A stretch of DNA of 53,092 nucleotides from Volvariella volvacea V23. Its lineage: Eukaryota; Basidiomycota; Agaricomycetes; Agaricales; Pluteaceae. The stretch is taken from assembly GCA_000349905.1 (NCBI GenBank), contig KB722775.1, positions 114,779-167,870 on the forward strand, read 5' to 3'. The notes under the pieces were generated by a model, which saw nothing but the letters and a program-made list of their open reading frames with translations, was not told where the DNA came from and ran no database searches. Position 1 is the stretch's first letter, and every line of letters begins with the position of its first letter. Positions 1 to 14,051 of this stretch are shown in pieces. The translations under genes were made by a program, and so were the position numbers.

Positions 1-2331
<2,331 letters not shown>

Positions 2332-2676
2332 ATACCGAGCGTGTATGCATGTCTAGCAATGCTGCTACAGGCTCGCTCTCTGGGTCGTCTCTCCAAATGG
2401 TCCCCGGCATGTTGGGATCATGCTAGTGCTGACTGGCACTTCAAATTTAGTGCAATTCCGTAACGCAATGTATCACGAAGCTGCAACACTTCAATCTGCG
2501 CTCATGTACTTACTCGATGTAGATCCAATTCCAGGATTTTCCTTACCCAAACACTCGTTCTAGCGCATGCAAGCACTTGTAAAGTATTCTCCTCCCATCT
2601 TTTCTGAGGCGGATCGGGCATTTTGACTTCGATTTGTACAAGCAATAGCAGCAATTGCCGGTCATTACTTGATACT
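2332..2676. other. convergent intergenic spacer
   Basis: This spacer separates the 3' ends of the uracil phosphoribosyltransferase (plus) and epimerase-like copy A (minus). It must contain both polyadenylation regions. I see no gene. Confidence 0.6.
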
Positions 2677-4058
2677 TCAATTTCCCAAAGCAACTTTCAC
2701 CTCTTCCGTGAGGCTCTCTAGGAATGTATGCCTCTCAGTTTCCGTCAGTTCAACTCCAAACCGTTGCTTTAGTCGTTGCGGGATCCCATACGCGCTTCCT
2801 GATATAGCACCTCCTATGACTAGCGCTCATGTGTTATTTCTCGCTGTCTCCTTAACCGTGTAGGTGACCTACCTGTAGGAATTTTCTTCAGCATTTCCTC
2901 GGGAATCGGTTGAGAATCAGGTTGCGAAACTTGACCAAACTCATGGAGGACCTGGAATTCACATAATTGTTGGGCTGCTATTAGAGGTGCGATTGCTGGG
3001 TACCATGTTGTAACGCTCACATCTCCGATACCATCGCTAATATCTTTGGCATGCGGAGACGTTAGGACGTCACTCGCCGCAAAATCTAGATAGGAAATTG
3101 AGATACCTCGCCGACTTGGATATTATAGAAGTAACATACATATTCCATTTGTGCCAGATCCTCCAGTCCCTTCTATTCCAGCTTTGACCAACGTTACAAT
3201 GCAGCTTGCAGCATCTTTGATGTTGGTGTTTGCAATATAGTTGAGACCAGGTCCAAAGGTAACGGAATGATCAGCCTCCTTGGCCATTTGGATATAAAAT
3301 CGTAGTGGGCTGCTTGTTTTCTGCAAACCTATCAGGGTGCGCATCCCATCCCACAGTAAGCCATCCCAGTTTCAAGCTTTTGAACCTATGGCATACCTTC
3401 TCCCACACCATAAATCCAGCCAAAATAGATGACATTGGTGTTCACTCGGAGATCCTCTCGGTCTCCAAATTCAATGACTGCCCTATCAGATTTGTAGTGC
3501 ATGTTCGTTTCAGGGAGTTCCTTGATATCGAATTGCGTGTCAATGTATTTCTTGGCTGTGGTTGGGTTGATGGGCTGTCCCCAGCTGTTGTCACTTATAA
3601 GGCCATATCCAGAGATGTGAATGTAAGTTGGAGGTCGAGAACCAGCATCTCGTCTTCTCTTGGCCGATTCCTCAAGACCCGCGAGGATGGCTGATTACGC
3701 ATGCATGTGAGGCATTAGTTGATATCGACGTGTTTTAAATAAGAGCAGCCAACTCACGCTGTAGACTGGCCTCCACGTCTCCATCACCAGCATGAACGAT
3801 AATATCTGCCTTCTCCGTGTTCTCTTTTATTACATCCCAGGCGGTCTCATATGAACCAGTATATGCAGCCACCGAGACATTTGGGTTTAGCTTGTGCAAA
3901 GCAGCTTTCAACTCGTCATTGGCATTTCGTACAAGCGCGATCACTTGGATGGTGGGTAATTCTCGTGCGAGATGGACGAGAATTTGACCACCAACGTAGC
4001 CTGTAGCCCCGAGGAGGAAGAGCGTGCTCGTAGTAGATTCAGATAAGGAGGGTGTCAT
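2677..4058 (-). CDS. NAD(P)-binding NmrA/epimerase-like protein, copy A
   Basis: Atypical short-chain dehydrogenase/epimerase-like Rossmann protein, presumably cytosolic; the substrate is unknown. After MTPSLSEST the dinucleotide-binding motif LFLLGATGYVGGQ starts near residue 11, followed by VIALVRNA at the end of the second strand and KADIIVHAGDGD. Later exons encode the YIHISGYGLISD-type strand, FGWIYGVGEG, the helix around AKEADHSVTFGPGLN and the C-terminal FGVELTETE. It ends in ALGN instead of the KxWA ending of most other copies. The start matches copy D (MTPPPES), with a TATA-like site 37-42 nt upstream. The gene has several short introns and no break was noticed. With copy D it forms one of two subclasses. 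A catalytic YxxxK is not evident, so enzymatic activity is inferred. Confidence 0.85.
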
Positions 4059-4564
4059 TTGTGGGTGGATGTGGTAATTACCTGAAAATGGAGGTTTATA
4101 CACCGGTGCTGTTGATCTAATAAGCAAATCTACATCATAGTCACGATGCAGATCCTCAAAAAGCAGCACTGACAGTCACTTCGGAAGTATTCTTCATCCA
4201 GGTCATGTGGTTCCAGTTTTTCACTTGCTAAACGGATCGGGTATTATACGGCAAGCACCGCCGCGTCACCTGGCTCTCTATCCATAGGGATAACAGGGCA
4301 TGAATGGAGTGCATGAGAAGTGTTAGTCGATCATTAGGGACTACGCCATGTCAGAATTTGGGCGCTGAGTGGAGCAGCTGCCAAAACTTTCCCCTTTAGG
4401 CGAAAGTTCCCTCTCCGTAGAAGTGAATGTTATAAAGAGTGAGAGGGAAAGAAATATTCGTTTAAGCTAACCGCGATGGCGTTGATAAAATTTTAAGGAG
4501 GGGGGAAGTCATTATTTTGTGGGCGCGGCCTAACGATCAATACAGCGTGTAGCCAGAGTATTTT
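4059..4564. other. intergenic, promoter region of copy A
   Basis: Contains the copy A promoter and the 3' flank of copy B. Purine-rich AGAGGGAAAGAAA and AAGGAGGGGGGAAG tracts lie at about 4440-4510. No gene is seen. Confidence 0.5.
4095..4100 (-). promoter_or_regulatory. TATA-like box of copy A
   Basis: TATAAA on the minus strand, 37-42 nt before the copy A start codon. Comparable boxes stand about 40 nt before copies D and E, which supports a shared promoter design. Confidence 0.45.
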
Positions 4565-5897
4565 CTATGCCCAGTGTTTCGCCGCAACTCTTACTTCGTC
4601 AGGAAGAGACTCCAGCAGTGAAATCTTCTTCGTCTCTGTAAACTCTACGCCAAGTTGTTTCAGGCGCTGAGGGACACCGTATGCATTGCTGCTGAAAACG
4701 TATGATACCACTAGGACATTTAAGTGTTCGTAAAAATGGTGCGCGATAGATTTCATGGAGAAAGACACACCATCTGGAATGGACTTCAGTAGCTCTGGTG
4801 AAGCTGGCGTGGATCCAGGTTGCGAGACCAGGCCAAGGTCATAGAGGGTCTAAATACAACCCGGTTATTTTTACGCTTTGTCACGAAATTTGACAGTACG
4901 CACATCACCAACGACATCCTGGACCTCCTTCGCGGTAGCTGCAATCTCGAAGTCCTCGCCAGCAAAATCTGTCCAGAAGATTTTTCGCGTTAGCCTGAAG
5001 AATTTGCATGAATACTGCCACATACAAAACCCTTGAGCGCCGGTTCCTGCTGTCCCATCTATGGCACCTCTGATCAGGGCAACTAGAGAAGTCGCAACGT
5101 CCTTTAAATGAATCCCCGGAAGGACATTAAGACCTGGACCGATGGTGATGGCGTGCCCTGCTGCTCGAGCTAGTTGGAAATAAAACCTAAAGCCAAGTGT
5201 AATGGTTTGGAGACCTAATGCAGTATATTTAGTGTTAGTTTGACACGGAAGGTCCGACAATAAAGCACTCACCCGATCCAACACCATAAATCCAACCAGG
5301 GAAGAGAATCAAGGTCTTTACAGGATTCACCTTACGTTTTCCTGCCTCCACAATCGCTTGATTAGCTTCCAGGAGCACGCGAACACTCGTTGGAGGGAGA
5401 TCATCAAGACTGAAGAAGGAATCGACATATTTTGGTATCTTTGACTTTTCTATCGCTTGGCCAAAGGCACCATCGCTGAGTGCCCCGTACCCAGATACGT
5501 GGATATAAATTGGAGGATTCCCTGGTCGTTGTTTTGATGCATCTTCAAGACCAGAGAGGATAGCTATTCACCATGAGCGCTTTATTCACTCTTGAAGAAA
5601 CAGGTAAATTGGCTCACCATCGAGGAAAGGACCTTGTACTCCGGTTGCAGAATTTATCGTGATATCTGCCTTAGACGCATGTTCACGTATAAGCTCCATA
5701 TCCTCCAGGGTTCCTTCAATCACGGAGATGCTTGGATGAAGCTGAGCAAGAGCAACCCGACGCTGTTCGGTTGCATTTCGGACAAGCGCGACGACTTGGA
5801 TTTGAGGAAGTTTGTCCTTCAATTGAAGGAGAAGCTCAGCACCGACGTAGCCAGTCCCTCCAAGGAGGAACAGTTTGACAGTGTAGGGTGTTGACAT
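4565..5897 (-). CDS. NAD(P)-binding NmrA/epimerase-like protein, copy B
   Basis: Second member of the array, in the larger subclass. The start MSTPYTVKLFLLGGTGYVG puts the Rossmann glycine motif at about residues 11-17, then VVALVRNATEQRR and KADITINSATG. The middle exon carries YIHVSGYGAL and the FPGWIYGVGSG-type motif. Further on are ARAAGHAITIGPGLN, GAIDGTAGTGAQG and the C-terminal GVEFTETKKISLLESLP ending in KHWA. The last intron uses an ordinary GT and a TTTTCAG acceptor, and splices the IPDG loop to SNAYGVPQRL. The frame is open across the exons I followed. It lies 506 bp from copy A in the same orientation, and the hydrolase pseudogene is upstream. Confidence 0.85.
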
Positions 5898-7402
5898 AGT
5901 AGGTCAACGTGGTGCGGTGTTGGAATGTGTCTGGATCCTGGGTCTTTGGGGGTTGGTTAATGTTCATTGGACTTTTCATTGCCTTAATATACTTTCGCTG
6001 TGGTGAGGCTTCATAATACAGGACAAGCGTCGATTCGAGACCTTGGGAGGTGTAGGTAATATGGGTTATACGTGCCTAGGACTTGCCGAAGTGCCTTTGT
6101 TATATACAGCTAACCTGTTATCGGTATTTCCTTTCTTAAACAAATTTTCTCGCCATGATAGAGTTTGCTGAATGCTCGCCATCCCGAGGCTTATTCAGCC
6201 TATTTCAGTTGTTACCTATCTCCCGCCCGCCACGGCATATCTTGAATAACCACCTTTCCACTTCTTCAGCTCTCGCTGGCGTATTGTAGTCGAAAAATCG
6301 TTACTGGACTTTGATCAAACAGTGGTGGGCTGGTCAAACACGTATTGTACTTGTTGTAATTTTAACACAGTGCGTGAGTTACTCTGATGTGTTGTCGGTA
6401 TTTGATAAGTCCTAGCTGGAAACACGTACAAGGCTTGGAAGACTTATCGCAGAGGAGTTGTTCAATCCCGAAATGTAGAAACGTACTTTGTTGGGAAGTG
6501 ATTTTCACGAATTGTTTAGTCACCAGTTTGCAAGCAAGCAACCATTCATCACTCTTACATCCATCGGGGCTGGTTCAAGGACGAGAACGAATCTCCTATC
6601 TTCATTCCTTCGATCTTGGTGATTCTCGAGTAGAGTACAAGGTTGAAGGAGGCATCACGTTGCTTCTCAAATAAGGGTGCTGACCCAGATGTTACGAAAT
6701 TGGTCTCCAACTGACTTGATCTCAGTTGGATGCTATAGCAAACTTCCCGAATGGTTCTCTGAGTTATTGTATGGTGGAGTCTTGGAGGCAATGTGTTCCA
6801 GTGTTCCAGTGTCAGAGACGCGTCGTAAGCTTGGACTCACGTGTACTGGTCATCACAACGATCGCAATTTCGGCAAAAGCGGTGGTTCGTAACGCGGAAG
6901 ATTGGGTATATTCCAAAACTTAGATCAATACTGCATTATTAGAGAGCGTTAACAAGAGATAAGTGTATCCTAGGTCAATTCGTGAATTTAGACTTACGAC
7001 GTCACAAGTTGAATTTGCCTCTTCACATACACACATCTCGTCCTAGGTGTCATCTACAACTCGTATAAAATGGTTTATGTCTTGATCCCCCATGGCTACT
7101 GAGCACTTGCCAACGGGAAGCTGATTTGACCTATCCCTCCCTGACCCACTGTAAGCCGACATTACTCAACCTATGTACCTGAGCCCCGTTCGACGCCGGA
7201 ATCGCGCCTCGATTAGTGAGCAACCTTATGCTTTGTGGTGAATCTTCATTTATACTGACCATTACCGCTCATTTCATTCTTCACTCCTTCCATCCATTTA
7301 CTTTCCAATTCTGCACAGGTTATTTATTGCTTCTCTTATAGCGACTCTCCTTATACCGATTTCCGCCTTCCGCATTACCAGTAGAGAGAGCACAGGGGGA
7401 CA
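5898..7402. other. intergenic between copy B and hydrolase 1
   Basis: Divergent spacer of 1.5 kb. Open frames of 65-95 codons occur on both strands around 6390-6920, but they overlap each other and lack recognisable motifs. I see no convincing gene and no clear relic of the neighbouring families. Confidence 0.45.
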
Positions 7403-8654
7403 ATGGATATTGAAAATTTGTCGTCGCCGAATCCCAGTAAGGGTTCCATCATTGTGGACAGTGTTGGGACGGAATTGTTCTACACTGACAGTGGTGCCCC
7501 TCCCGGCTCTTCTACTTATACCACAGTTTTTACCGTCCACGGGCTCTCATTCACCGGGGGTATGTACTGTCTTCGTTGAATCTGATAATCACGGTTCTAT
7601 TTCTGTTAGAAATAATCAGAAGGATCATGGACCTCGCCCCTGCGGCGAATTTGCGCATCGTATCCATCAACCGTCGCAATTATCCTGGTTCAACTCCTTT
7701 CAACGACGCTGAGAGAGATCTCCTTATGAACGGGTCGGATGCTCAGAAGACGGAATTCCTCGGTGCTCAAGGCATGCAACTTCTGACATTTATCGACAAG
7801 TATATGATAGACAATCGACCTCCACTTAATACCCATGCAAAGATCGGTGGCATTGCCCTCATGGGGTGGTCTCTCGGGAATGTCTTGACACTTGCCGCTG
7901 TCGCCAATGCTGATAAGCTCCCTACTGATGCACGGGATCGTCTGGCTAGCTAACTGAGATCTGTCATCATGCTTGGTAAAAATTCCTACTTCCTACGACC
8001 CCAGGTCCGCCAACCTCTTGCCCTTGATTTATTCCGAACATAAAGAACCCCCTTCAAACATACTCGGTCTTCCCATCCCCCCACAGGCTTGGTCGCCTTT
8101 GATAGATGCATCTATTCCTCCCGAAACACAACTCCCCTTCTTCTCCCACTGGATCACAGCTTACTTCAAGCACGGCGATATCAGCAAGCGCGACAACAGT
8201 CTCCTCTCCTTTGTTGTCACAGACCCATTAAAGGTTCCGAGCATTTATACCATGACGGAGGACGAAATTCCCAAAGTCGTTTACGAGGATGCACTAGCGC
8301 TTGGGGACGGTCTCCTGGCGCTCGTGAGGAACCAAATCTATCTCGCAAATTATCAAAAGATTGTCTTTGATCAATCTTTCCGCGCCTTGTTCCGCAACAT
8401 GCGGGTTTGGATGGTAACTGGCGATGCGACCGCTTCTTTCTCTATTTCCGCCTTGTGGTCGGTTCAGGACGATGAACTCGCCCGGGGTGCCCTTGGAAGT
8501 TTCGTTAGCTACAAAACCTTGAAGGGCGCAAACCACTTTTTAAGTGCTCTGGGGAAGTATCAATTCAATGGCAATATGACTGACGCTATAATTTTTGTAG
8601 GTTCATTGGGATGAGCCGGCTAACACTATCGAATACATTCAAAGCATGCTCTAG
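7403..8654 (+). pseudogene. alpha/beta hydrolase, disrupted (hydrolase 1)
   Basis: Ancestral exons are 7403-7559, 7610-7975, 8046-8539 and 8601-8654, which would encode 356 residues. Family features are the TVFTVHGLSFTG oxyanion strand, the nucleophile elbow MGWSLGN (Ser in GxSxG), a cap region (PFFSHWITAYFKHGD) and the C-terminal strand RVWMVTGDATASF, with HWDE near the end. Two lesions are visible. Codon 167 is TAA (7951-7953) in the middle of the conserved RLAS-LRSVIML stretch. The third donor reads TTTAAGT after the TTT codon, where the sister copy at 12217 has GTAAGT, so the last exon cannot be joined normally. The stop falls after the Ser but before the acid and His regions. The gene is probably dead; a sequencing error is less likely because two independent sites are affected. 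Confidence 0.75.
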
Positions 8655-8895
8655 TCTTCTAGTTATTAACTGGTCGTGAAATATATATTATCTCGTTTAG
8701 TTTAATATATCTAATTACTCTCGGAAAGCGGAATACGCGAAAAGATTGGAATTTTTATGTCTACGTCAGGAGTACTAAATCTCCATTGCAGAGATGGCCC
8801 GACGGTGTAGAATCACTACATTTCGACCTTATTTATTATTCAGGAATAATCCAACAGAACCTATATGTACACGAAATGCGTATTGACTGTATCAC

Positions 8896-10206
8896 CTACG
8901 CCCATTGCTTCGCCGCAAGTTTAACCTCTTCCGGGATACTCTCCAACAACGAAAGCTTCTTCGTCTCTGTGAACTCTACTCCAAGTTTTTTCAAGCGTTG
9001 AGGAACGGCGTTCACATTTGCACCAAAAACGGAGACCACACCTACGATATTTCGATGTTACTTGTTAAGGCGGTTCACAAAAAGCAAGCTAAGGAACGCA
9101 CTATCAGGAATGTCTTGTCGTATTTCTGGTGGTACTTGTCTAGATCCAGGTTGTGAAACCAAACCGAGCTCGAAGAGGGTCTAAGCAATAGCACTAAGTC
9201 AATCTCCTATATTCTTGTCGAAATTGGCTCTTACATTTCCAACGATGTCCTGGATCTCCTTCGCGGTAGCTCCGGTTTCAAAGTCCTGACCCGCGAAGTC
9301 TGTCAAAAGTTTCTGAGCCCGAAATGAAAAGGTTGCATGAAATTGCTACATACATAACCCTTGGGCACCTGTTCCTGCAGTTCCGTCGAGAGCACCCCTA
9401 ATCATAGCGATGAGAGAAGTAGCAACATCCTTGACATGAATTCCTGGCAGGACGTTAAGACCCGGGCCAATGGTAATGGCGTGTCCGGCAGCCCGAGCCA
9501 TACTGAAGTAGAATCTGAAAGCGAGAGTAATAGGTTGGGCACCTGCTTGCAGAGTCAGCGAAATTGAAAACCAAAAAATGATTGCATACACACCAGGTCC
9601 TACTCCATAGATCCAACCAGGAAACAGGGTCAAAGTCTTAATGGGGTTTTCCTTCCGTTCACCTGCAGCCACCACGGCCTTATTTGCTTCTAAGTGGACG
9701 TTTGTAGGGGGGAGATTGTCAAGGCTGAAGGTGGAGTCGATGTATTTTGGTATCTTTAACCTGTCAACGGCTTGACCAGCAGCGCGATCGCTGAGTGTGC
9801 CATACCCAGATATGTGAATATAGATAGGAGGATTTCCAGGCCGTTGCTTTGACGCATCCTTAAGTCCGGAAAGGATAGCTAACGTCTGTTGAGTGAACTA
9901 ACACAACCTCCAAATATCCAGCTTACCGTCGAGAAAAGGCCCCTCCCCTCCAGTCGCAGCATTCAGCGTAATATCAGCTTTTGAAGCTTGCTCGCGAATG
10001 AGCACCGTATCCTCCAGCGCTCCTTCGAGCACAGAGATATTTGGATGAAGTTGAGCGAGAGCAGCTCGACGCTGTTCAGTTGCATTTCGGACAAGGGCCA
10101 CGACTTGAATACTCGGGAGTTTGTCCTTCAATTGAAGTAGAAATTCGGCTCCGAGATAGCCGGCACCACCTAGGAGAAACAGCTTGCCAGAGTATGATGT
10201 AGGCAT
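8896..10206 (-). CDS. NAD(P)-binding NmrA/epimerase-like protein, copy C
   Basis: Third array member, same subclass as B. It starts MPTSYSGKLFLLGGAGYLG and continues VVALVRNATEQRR, ISVLEGALEDT and KADITLNAATGGEGPFLDG, then the YIHISGYG strand, FPGWIYGVGPG, ARAAGHAITIGPGLN and GALDGTAGTGAQG. It ends GVEFTETKKLSLLES and KQWA. It is close to copy B both in the Rossmann region (TEQRR, AQLHP) and in the ARAAGHAITIGPGLNVLPGIH block, which suggests a recent B/C duplication. Short introns are seen and the frame appears intact. The upstream spacer leads to the truncated hydrolase copy, so each of B and C has a hydrolase gene or remnant on its 5' side. Confidence 0.85.
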
Positions 10207-12004
10207 AGTGGGACTGCGCGGTGGAGTTATGCATCACGGTCGTGGTGTAGCTTTTAAGATAGTCAATGCGCTTCCTTATATTGCGGTCGGGGCGGTGATT
10301 CGTAATAAGGGACACTGATTCCTAAGCTCGTCAAAATGCCTGAAGGGTACGTTGTTGGAGAAGTCAGAACAGATGTGCCTGTCGTCAAAATCAATCCCAA
10401 ACGATGCCAAAAACTTATAATCATATGAATCTCTGCTGTCCTTACTCAATGTAAAACCAAATCAAAGGTATGTATGTAAAGACTCACCGTCATGAGGCCT
10501 TCTGCGCATTTGCTCTCCCAAAGATCGGGCTTACTCAGCGTGTGCGTTGTTGACCCACTTGACACCGGCCGATATCCACTTTTCCCAACCAACTGTAGAA
10601 ACCCCAGTGCTTTTGACCTAGTAGCCTACTAGGCTTCTAGGCCTCAAAACCTCGCTGCCCTCCCCCTCTGACCGCAATTTTCCTGTTCTGGCCAGGCGCA
10701 ATTGAATGGACTACGGTAAGGAAAGGAAGTTTCATGCAAATGCTGGTCAAGCAAGGTGCGATTGGGTTGAATACACTGAAGAGCAGAAAATTACGATGAT
10801 TGAGGTAGCCAGCACGATCTGCATGAGGTGGGATTTTTAATCACCGCATGAGTGCCTGCAATATTGAATTATTACGCGCAAACAACTTGACGTGAGTTCT
10901 AGGGATGGCTCACCTGTAATGAGTTTGACCACACCATGCAACTCCCTCTTGACCGCTTCCTGATGAATTTTTATACCAAATTCTTAGTGGTCTTAGTAGC
11001 TGTCAAGAAACAAGGATACATGTTGCGTGGAGTGGCACTGGTGTTATTTATCTATACAACATCCTGGATATTAGGCCATCATCTCTCATGGTGCACAAGT
11101 CACTTCCCGCAGAAGTATTTTGTGGCTTCGAGGAGGAACGGTATGCCGAGGATACGTCTTTGCCGCATTCAAGCCGTGTCGATGATAGCTTACGTAATTT
11201 GCCACTGCCCCTCCACATGTATCGTGGAGGCAACCGGACGATCTACGTCAGGGTAGTATGCTTTTTTGCATCCCGTGTGCCGGCGATTCCATCATCTGCC
11301 CACCCTCCACGGTAAAAGCGGCACCCTCCAGTCACGTCGACACACCCGCTAGAGGTCGCCAACAGTGGGAAGGACACCACCCTGACACAATACATGACCT
11401 TGAGGCTATCCAAACGATAGGCCATGGCCACATACAGTAATGAGTCATCCTATCGTGAACTCGAAATCAAACTGAAGATTTCCGTTTCCTTTTGCTTGTT
11501 ACCATAAAGATCAAAATTCAACAGTGATACCCGAGCTGGTTTTTGACCCTCTAGGTCTATAGTTTCTTAAACAGCTGTATAGCTGTGCAGGCCGTTTTGA
11601 GCACTCAGTCCGCTGGAGATTGAGAAGAGATTCGCCAGGTCCCAGTGAATGGGCAAAGGAGCTGAGTAGCACCTTTGTTTGCGCTTGTTGGAAGATGGCG
11701 GAGGACACAAAATTGGAGTACGTGTTATCAGTATCGTTATACTTAGTATAGCACTTACTCAGCGCGCCCTTTCTTGCCCCATGTATACCGATACAGACCG
11801 ATTCCCTTCTGTCAACTTATTTGTCATTGACTATCATCCGACACAATTGCACATAGCAGCGCATCATTTTGGAGCGATGCACACCAGAGAGTGCAGCGCG
11901 GCTGCATTCCGCTGGTATATATTCTAGCACTGGCTAGCCTCATCCTACGTCCTATTCATCGCAATCTCTTTCACATAGTCACCTTGACTCCTCGTCGATT
12001 GCAG
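10207..12004. other. intergenic between copy C and hydrolase 2 remnant
   Basis: About 1.8 kb without a supported gene. Open frames of 60-106 codons at 10936-11440 and 11511-11927 overlap on both strands and show no family motif. If the duplication included the hydrolase 5' half, it was lost or decayed beyond recognition here. Confidence 0.45.
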
Positions 12005-12335
12005 AGATGTCAACTTCTGGTGGCTGATCATAAAGCTTACTATGACCAATCTATACTCTCGTTGTTGAACCAGATGCATATTTGGATGGTGGCTAGAGAT
12101 GCGACTCCCCCGTTACCCATTTCCACGATCTGGTCAATACAAGATGATGAACTTGCTAGGGGTTGCATTGGCGATTTTATCAAATATAAGATATTATTGA
12201 AAGGCAAAAATCGCTTTGTAAGTACTCCGTCGAAGTTCTGATCGAGTAGTAGAGCTTACTGACATTTCCTCCTTCGCACAGGTTCATTGGGATGATCCAG
12301 CTGAAACCATGGAATACATTCAGAGCATGCTTTAG
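12005..12335 (+). pseudogene. truncated alpha/beta hydrolase remnant (hydrolase 2 fragment)
   Basis: Only the C-terminal third of the hydrolase remains. The exon around 12005-12217 carries HIWMVARDATPPLP and STIWSIQDDELARG, matching RVWMVTGDATASF and SALWSVQDDELARG of hydrolase 1. After a normal GTAAGT...CACAG intron (12218-12281), the final exon 12282-12335 encodes VHWDDPAETMEYIQSML and a stop. The nucleophile elbow and the whole N-terminal part are absent. The intact donor here reveals the donor mutation in hydrolase 1. It carries one extra codon relative to hydrolase 1 (ILLKG versus TLKG). Confidence 0.75.
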
Positions 12336-12677
12336 TCATCTCGCTACGTAACGATATACCATAACATGTATTTTGTCCCAGTCACTTTAATAGATTACTT
12401 AGATTCAAGGTGCCAAAGTTTCAGATTCAAGAAGCATGCATGAGAGTGCCATTGGACTACTGAGGAGGGCTCTTTCTGTATCAAAAGCGTTATGTCCAAT
12501 GTATGTTAACTCTCGATTGGAATTTCTCTCGTCTGACGCTGCACAACCATTCCAGCAAAAAGCCACTTTCCTTCAACATAAGGAGCTTTATAATCTTATT
12601 GTATGCTCTCTTTTACAATGCATTGTAAACTGGAATTCGTATTCAACTAAGGCTAGCACAAGAAACTGTATTTCACT
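12336..12677. other. convergent spacer
   Basis: Lies between the hydrolase remnant (plus) and the 3' end of copy D (minus). No gene is seen. Confidence 0.5.
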
Positions 12678-14051
12678 TCAGGCAAGCGAGGCGACCTTTA
12701 CTTCCTCCGCTAGGCTCTCCAGCAACGGATACCTCTGTGTTTCAGTCAGCTCGACTCCAAATTGCTCTTTGAGTCGTCGAGGGATTGGGTATGGGCTTCC
12801 CGACAAAGCGTCTGCGACATCTAGTCCTCAAGTCTTAAACATCGCTGTACTCCAATGATACGAGTGGTTCACCTTTAGGAATTTGTCGTAGGAGTTCATC
12901 AGATATTGGTTGAGAACCGGGTTGCGAAACGTGACCGCATTCATAGAGAGCCTGTCCATCAGATGATGTAATTAACAATGTGGGTGCTGAATGTCGCATT
13001 GGAATAGCTTACATCTCCAATAATATCACTCATTTGCTTAGCGCACAGTGGGATTCGGACATCACTCGATGCAAAATCTGGACAAGGTGTCGGTAAGGTG
13101 TGCTACTGCGAACGTATTAGACCACTTACAGACTCCATTTGTGCCGGACGCTGCAGTTCCTTCTATTCCGGCTTTAATCAATGCAACGATGCAATTCGCA
13201 GCATCCTTAACATGGATAGTAGTAATCCGATTAAGGCCTGGGCCAAAAGTGATGGAGTGGCCTGCTCCCTTCGCCACTTGAATGTAGAACCGTAGTGGGA
13301 CGGATGTTTTCTGCAGACCTATTTATTGAATCTCTCGGTAAGCCATCATGATTTCAAGTGCTCGTGCCATTGCTCATATGTACCTTCTCCTACACCATAA
13401 ACCCAGCCAAAATAGATGGCACTCGTGTTCACTCGGATATCCTTTCGGTCTCCAAATTCGATGACCGCCCTGTCAGATTTATAGTGCAGGTTCGTTTCTG
13501 GGAACTCCTTGATATCAAACTGGGTATCAGTATACGGTTTAGCTGTGGCTAGGTCGAGAGGGGTTCCGAAGGTATTGTCGCTGAGAAGCGCATATCCAGT
13601 GAGGTGAATATAAGTTGGAGGGTTTAAACCGGCAGCCTGTCGTCTCTTAGCAGACTCCTCAAGGCCTTCAAATATAGCTAATTACGTAGGAAAGTATCAA
13701 ACGTCGTCAATTTCCACCCTTTTGTAACTCGAAATCCGATTGAACGAACTCACCTTGTAAAGCAACTTCAACATCTCCGTCACCAGCATGAACAACGATA
13801 TCCGCTTTTTCGGTGTTCTGCTTGATTATGTCCAAAGCTGTTTCATATGATCCCGTATATGCAGCCACCTGGACGTTGGGATTCAACTTGTGCAGAGTGG
13901 TTGTCCGCCCTTCATTGGCATTTCGTACGAGCACAACTACGCGAACGTTGGGCAATTGCTGCGCCAGATGTACAAGCAACTGGCCACCAATGTACCCAGT
14001 GGCTCCCAGAAGGAAGAGGGTGTGAGAGTAGGATTCAGGCGGCGGCGTCAT
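12678..14051 (-). CDS. NAD(P)-binding NmrA/epimerase-like protein, copy D
   Basis: Fourth array member and the close partner of copy A. It starts MTPPPESYSHTLFLLGATGY, then VVVLVRNANEG, the AAYTGSYET block that is also in A, and KADIVVHAGDGD. Middle exons give the YIHLTGYALLSD strand and FGWVYGVGEG. The AKGAGHSITFGPGLNRI helix and KAGIEGTAASGTNGVC follow. The C-terminus QFGVELTETQR ends VASLA without the tryptophan of the other subclass. Introns are short. The start is chosen by alignment with A and is preceded by TATATAA about 40 nt upstream. No break was seen. Function and substrate are unknown. Confidence 0.85.

Noticed and set aside
4285..4298. Fourteen bases identical to the start of the I-SceI homing endonuclease site (TAGGGATAACAGGG).
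   Set aside because: The remaining four bases of the 18-bp site differ and there is no intron or endonuclease gene nearby; taken as chance.
6387..6923. Overlapping short frames as a possible small gene or an epimerase/hydrolase relic.
   Set aside because: No motif of either neighbouring family could be found in any frame.
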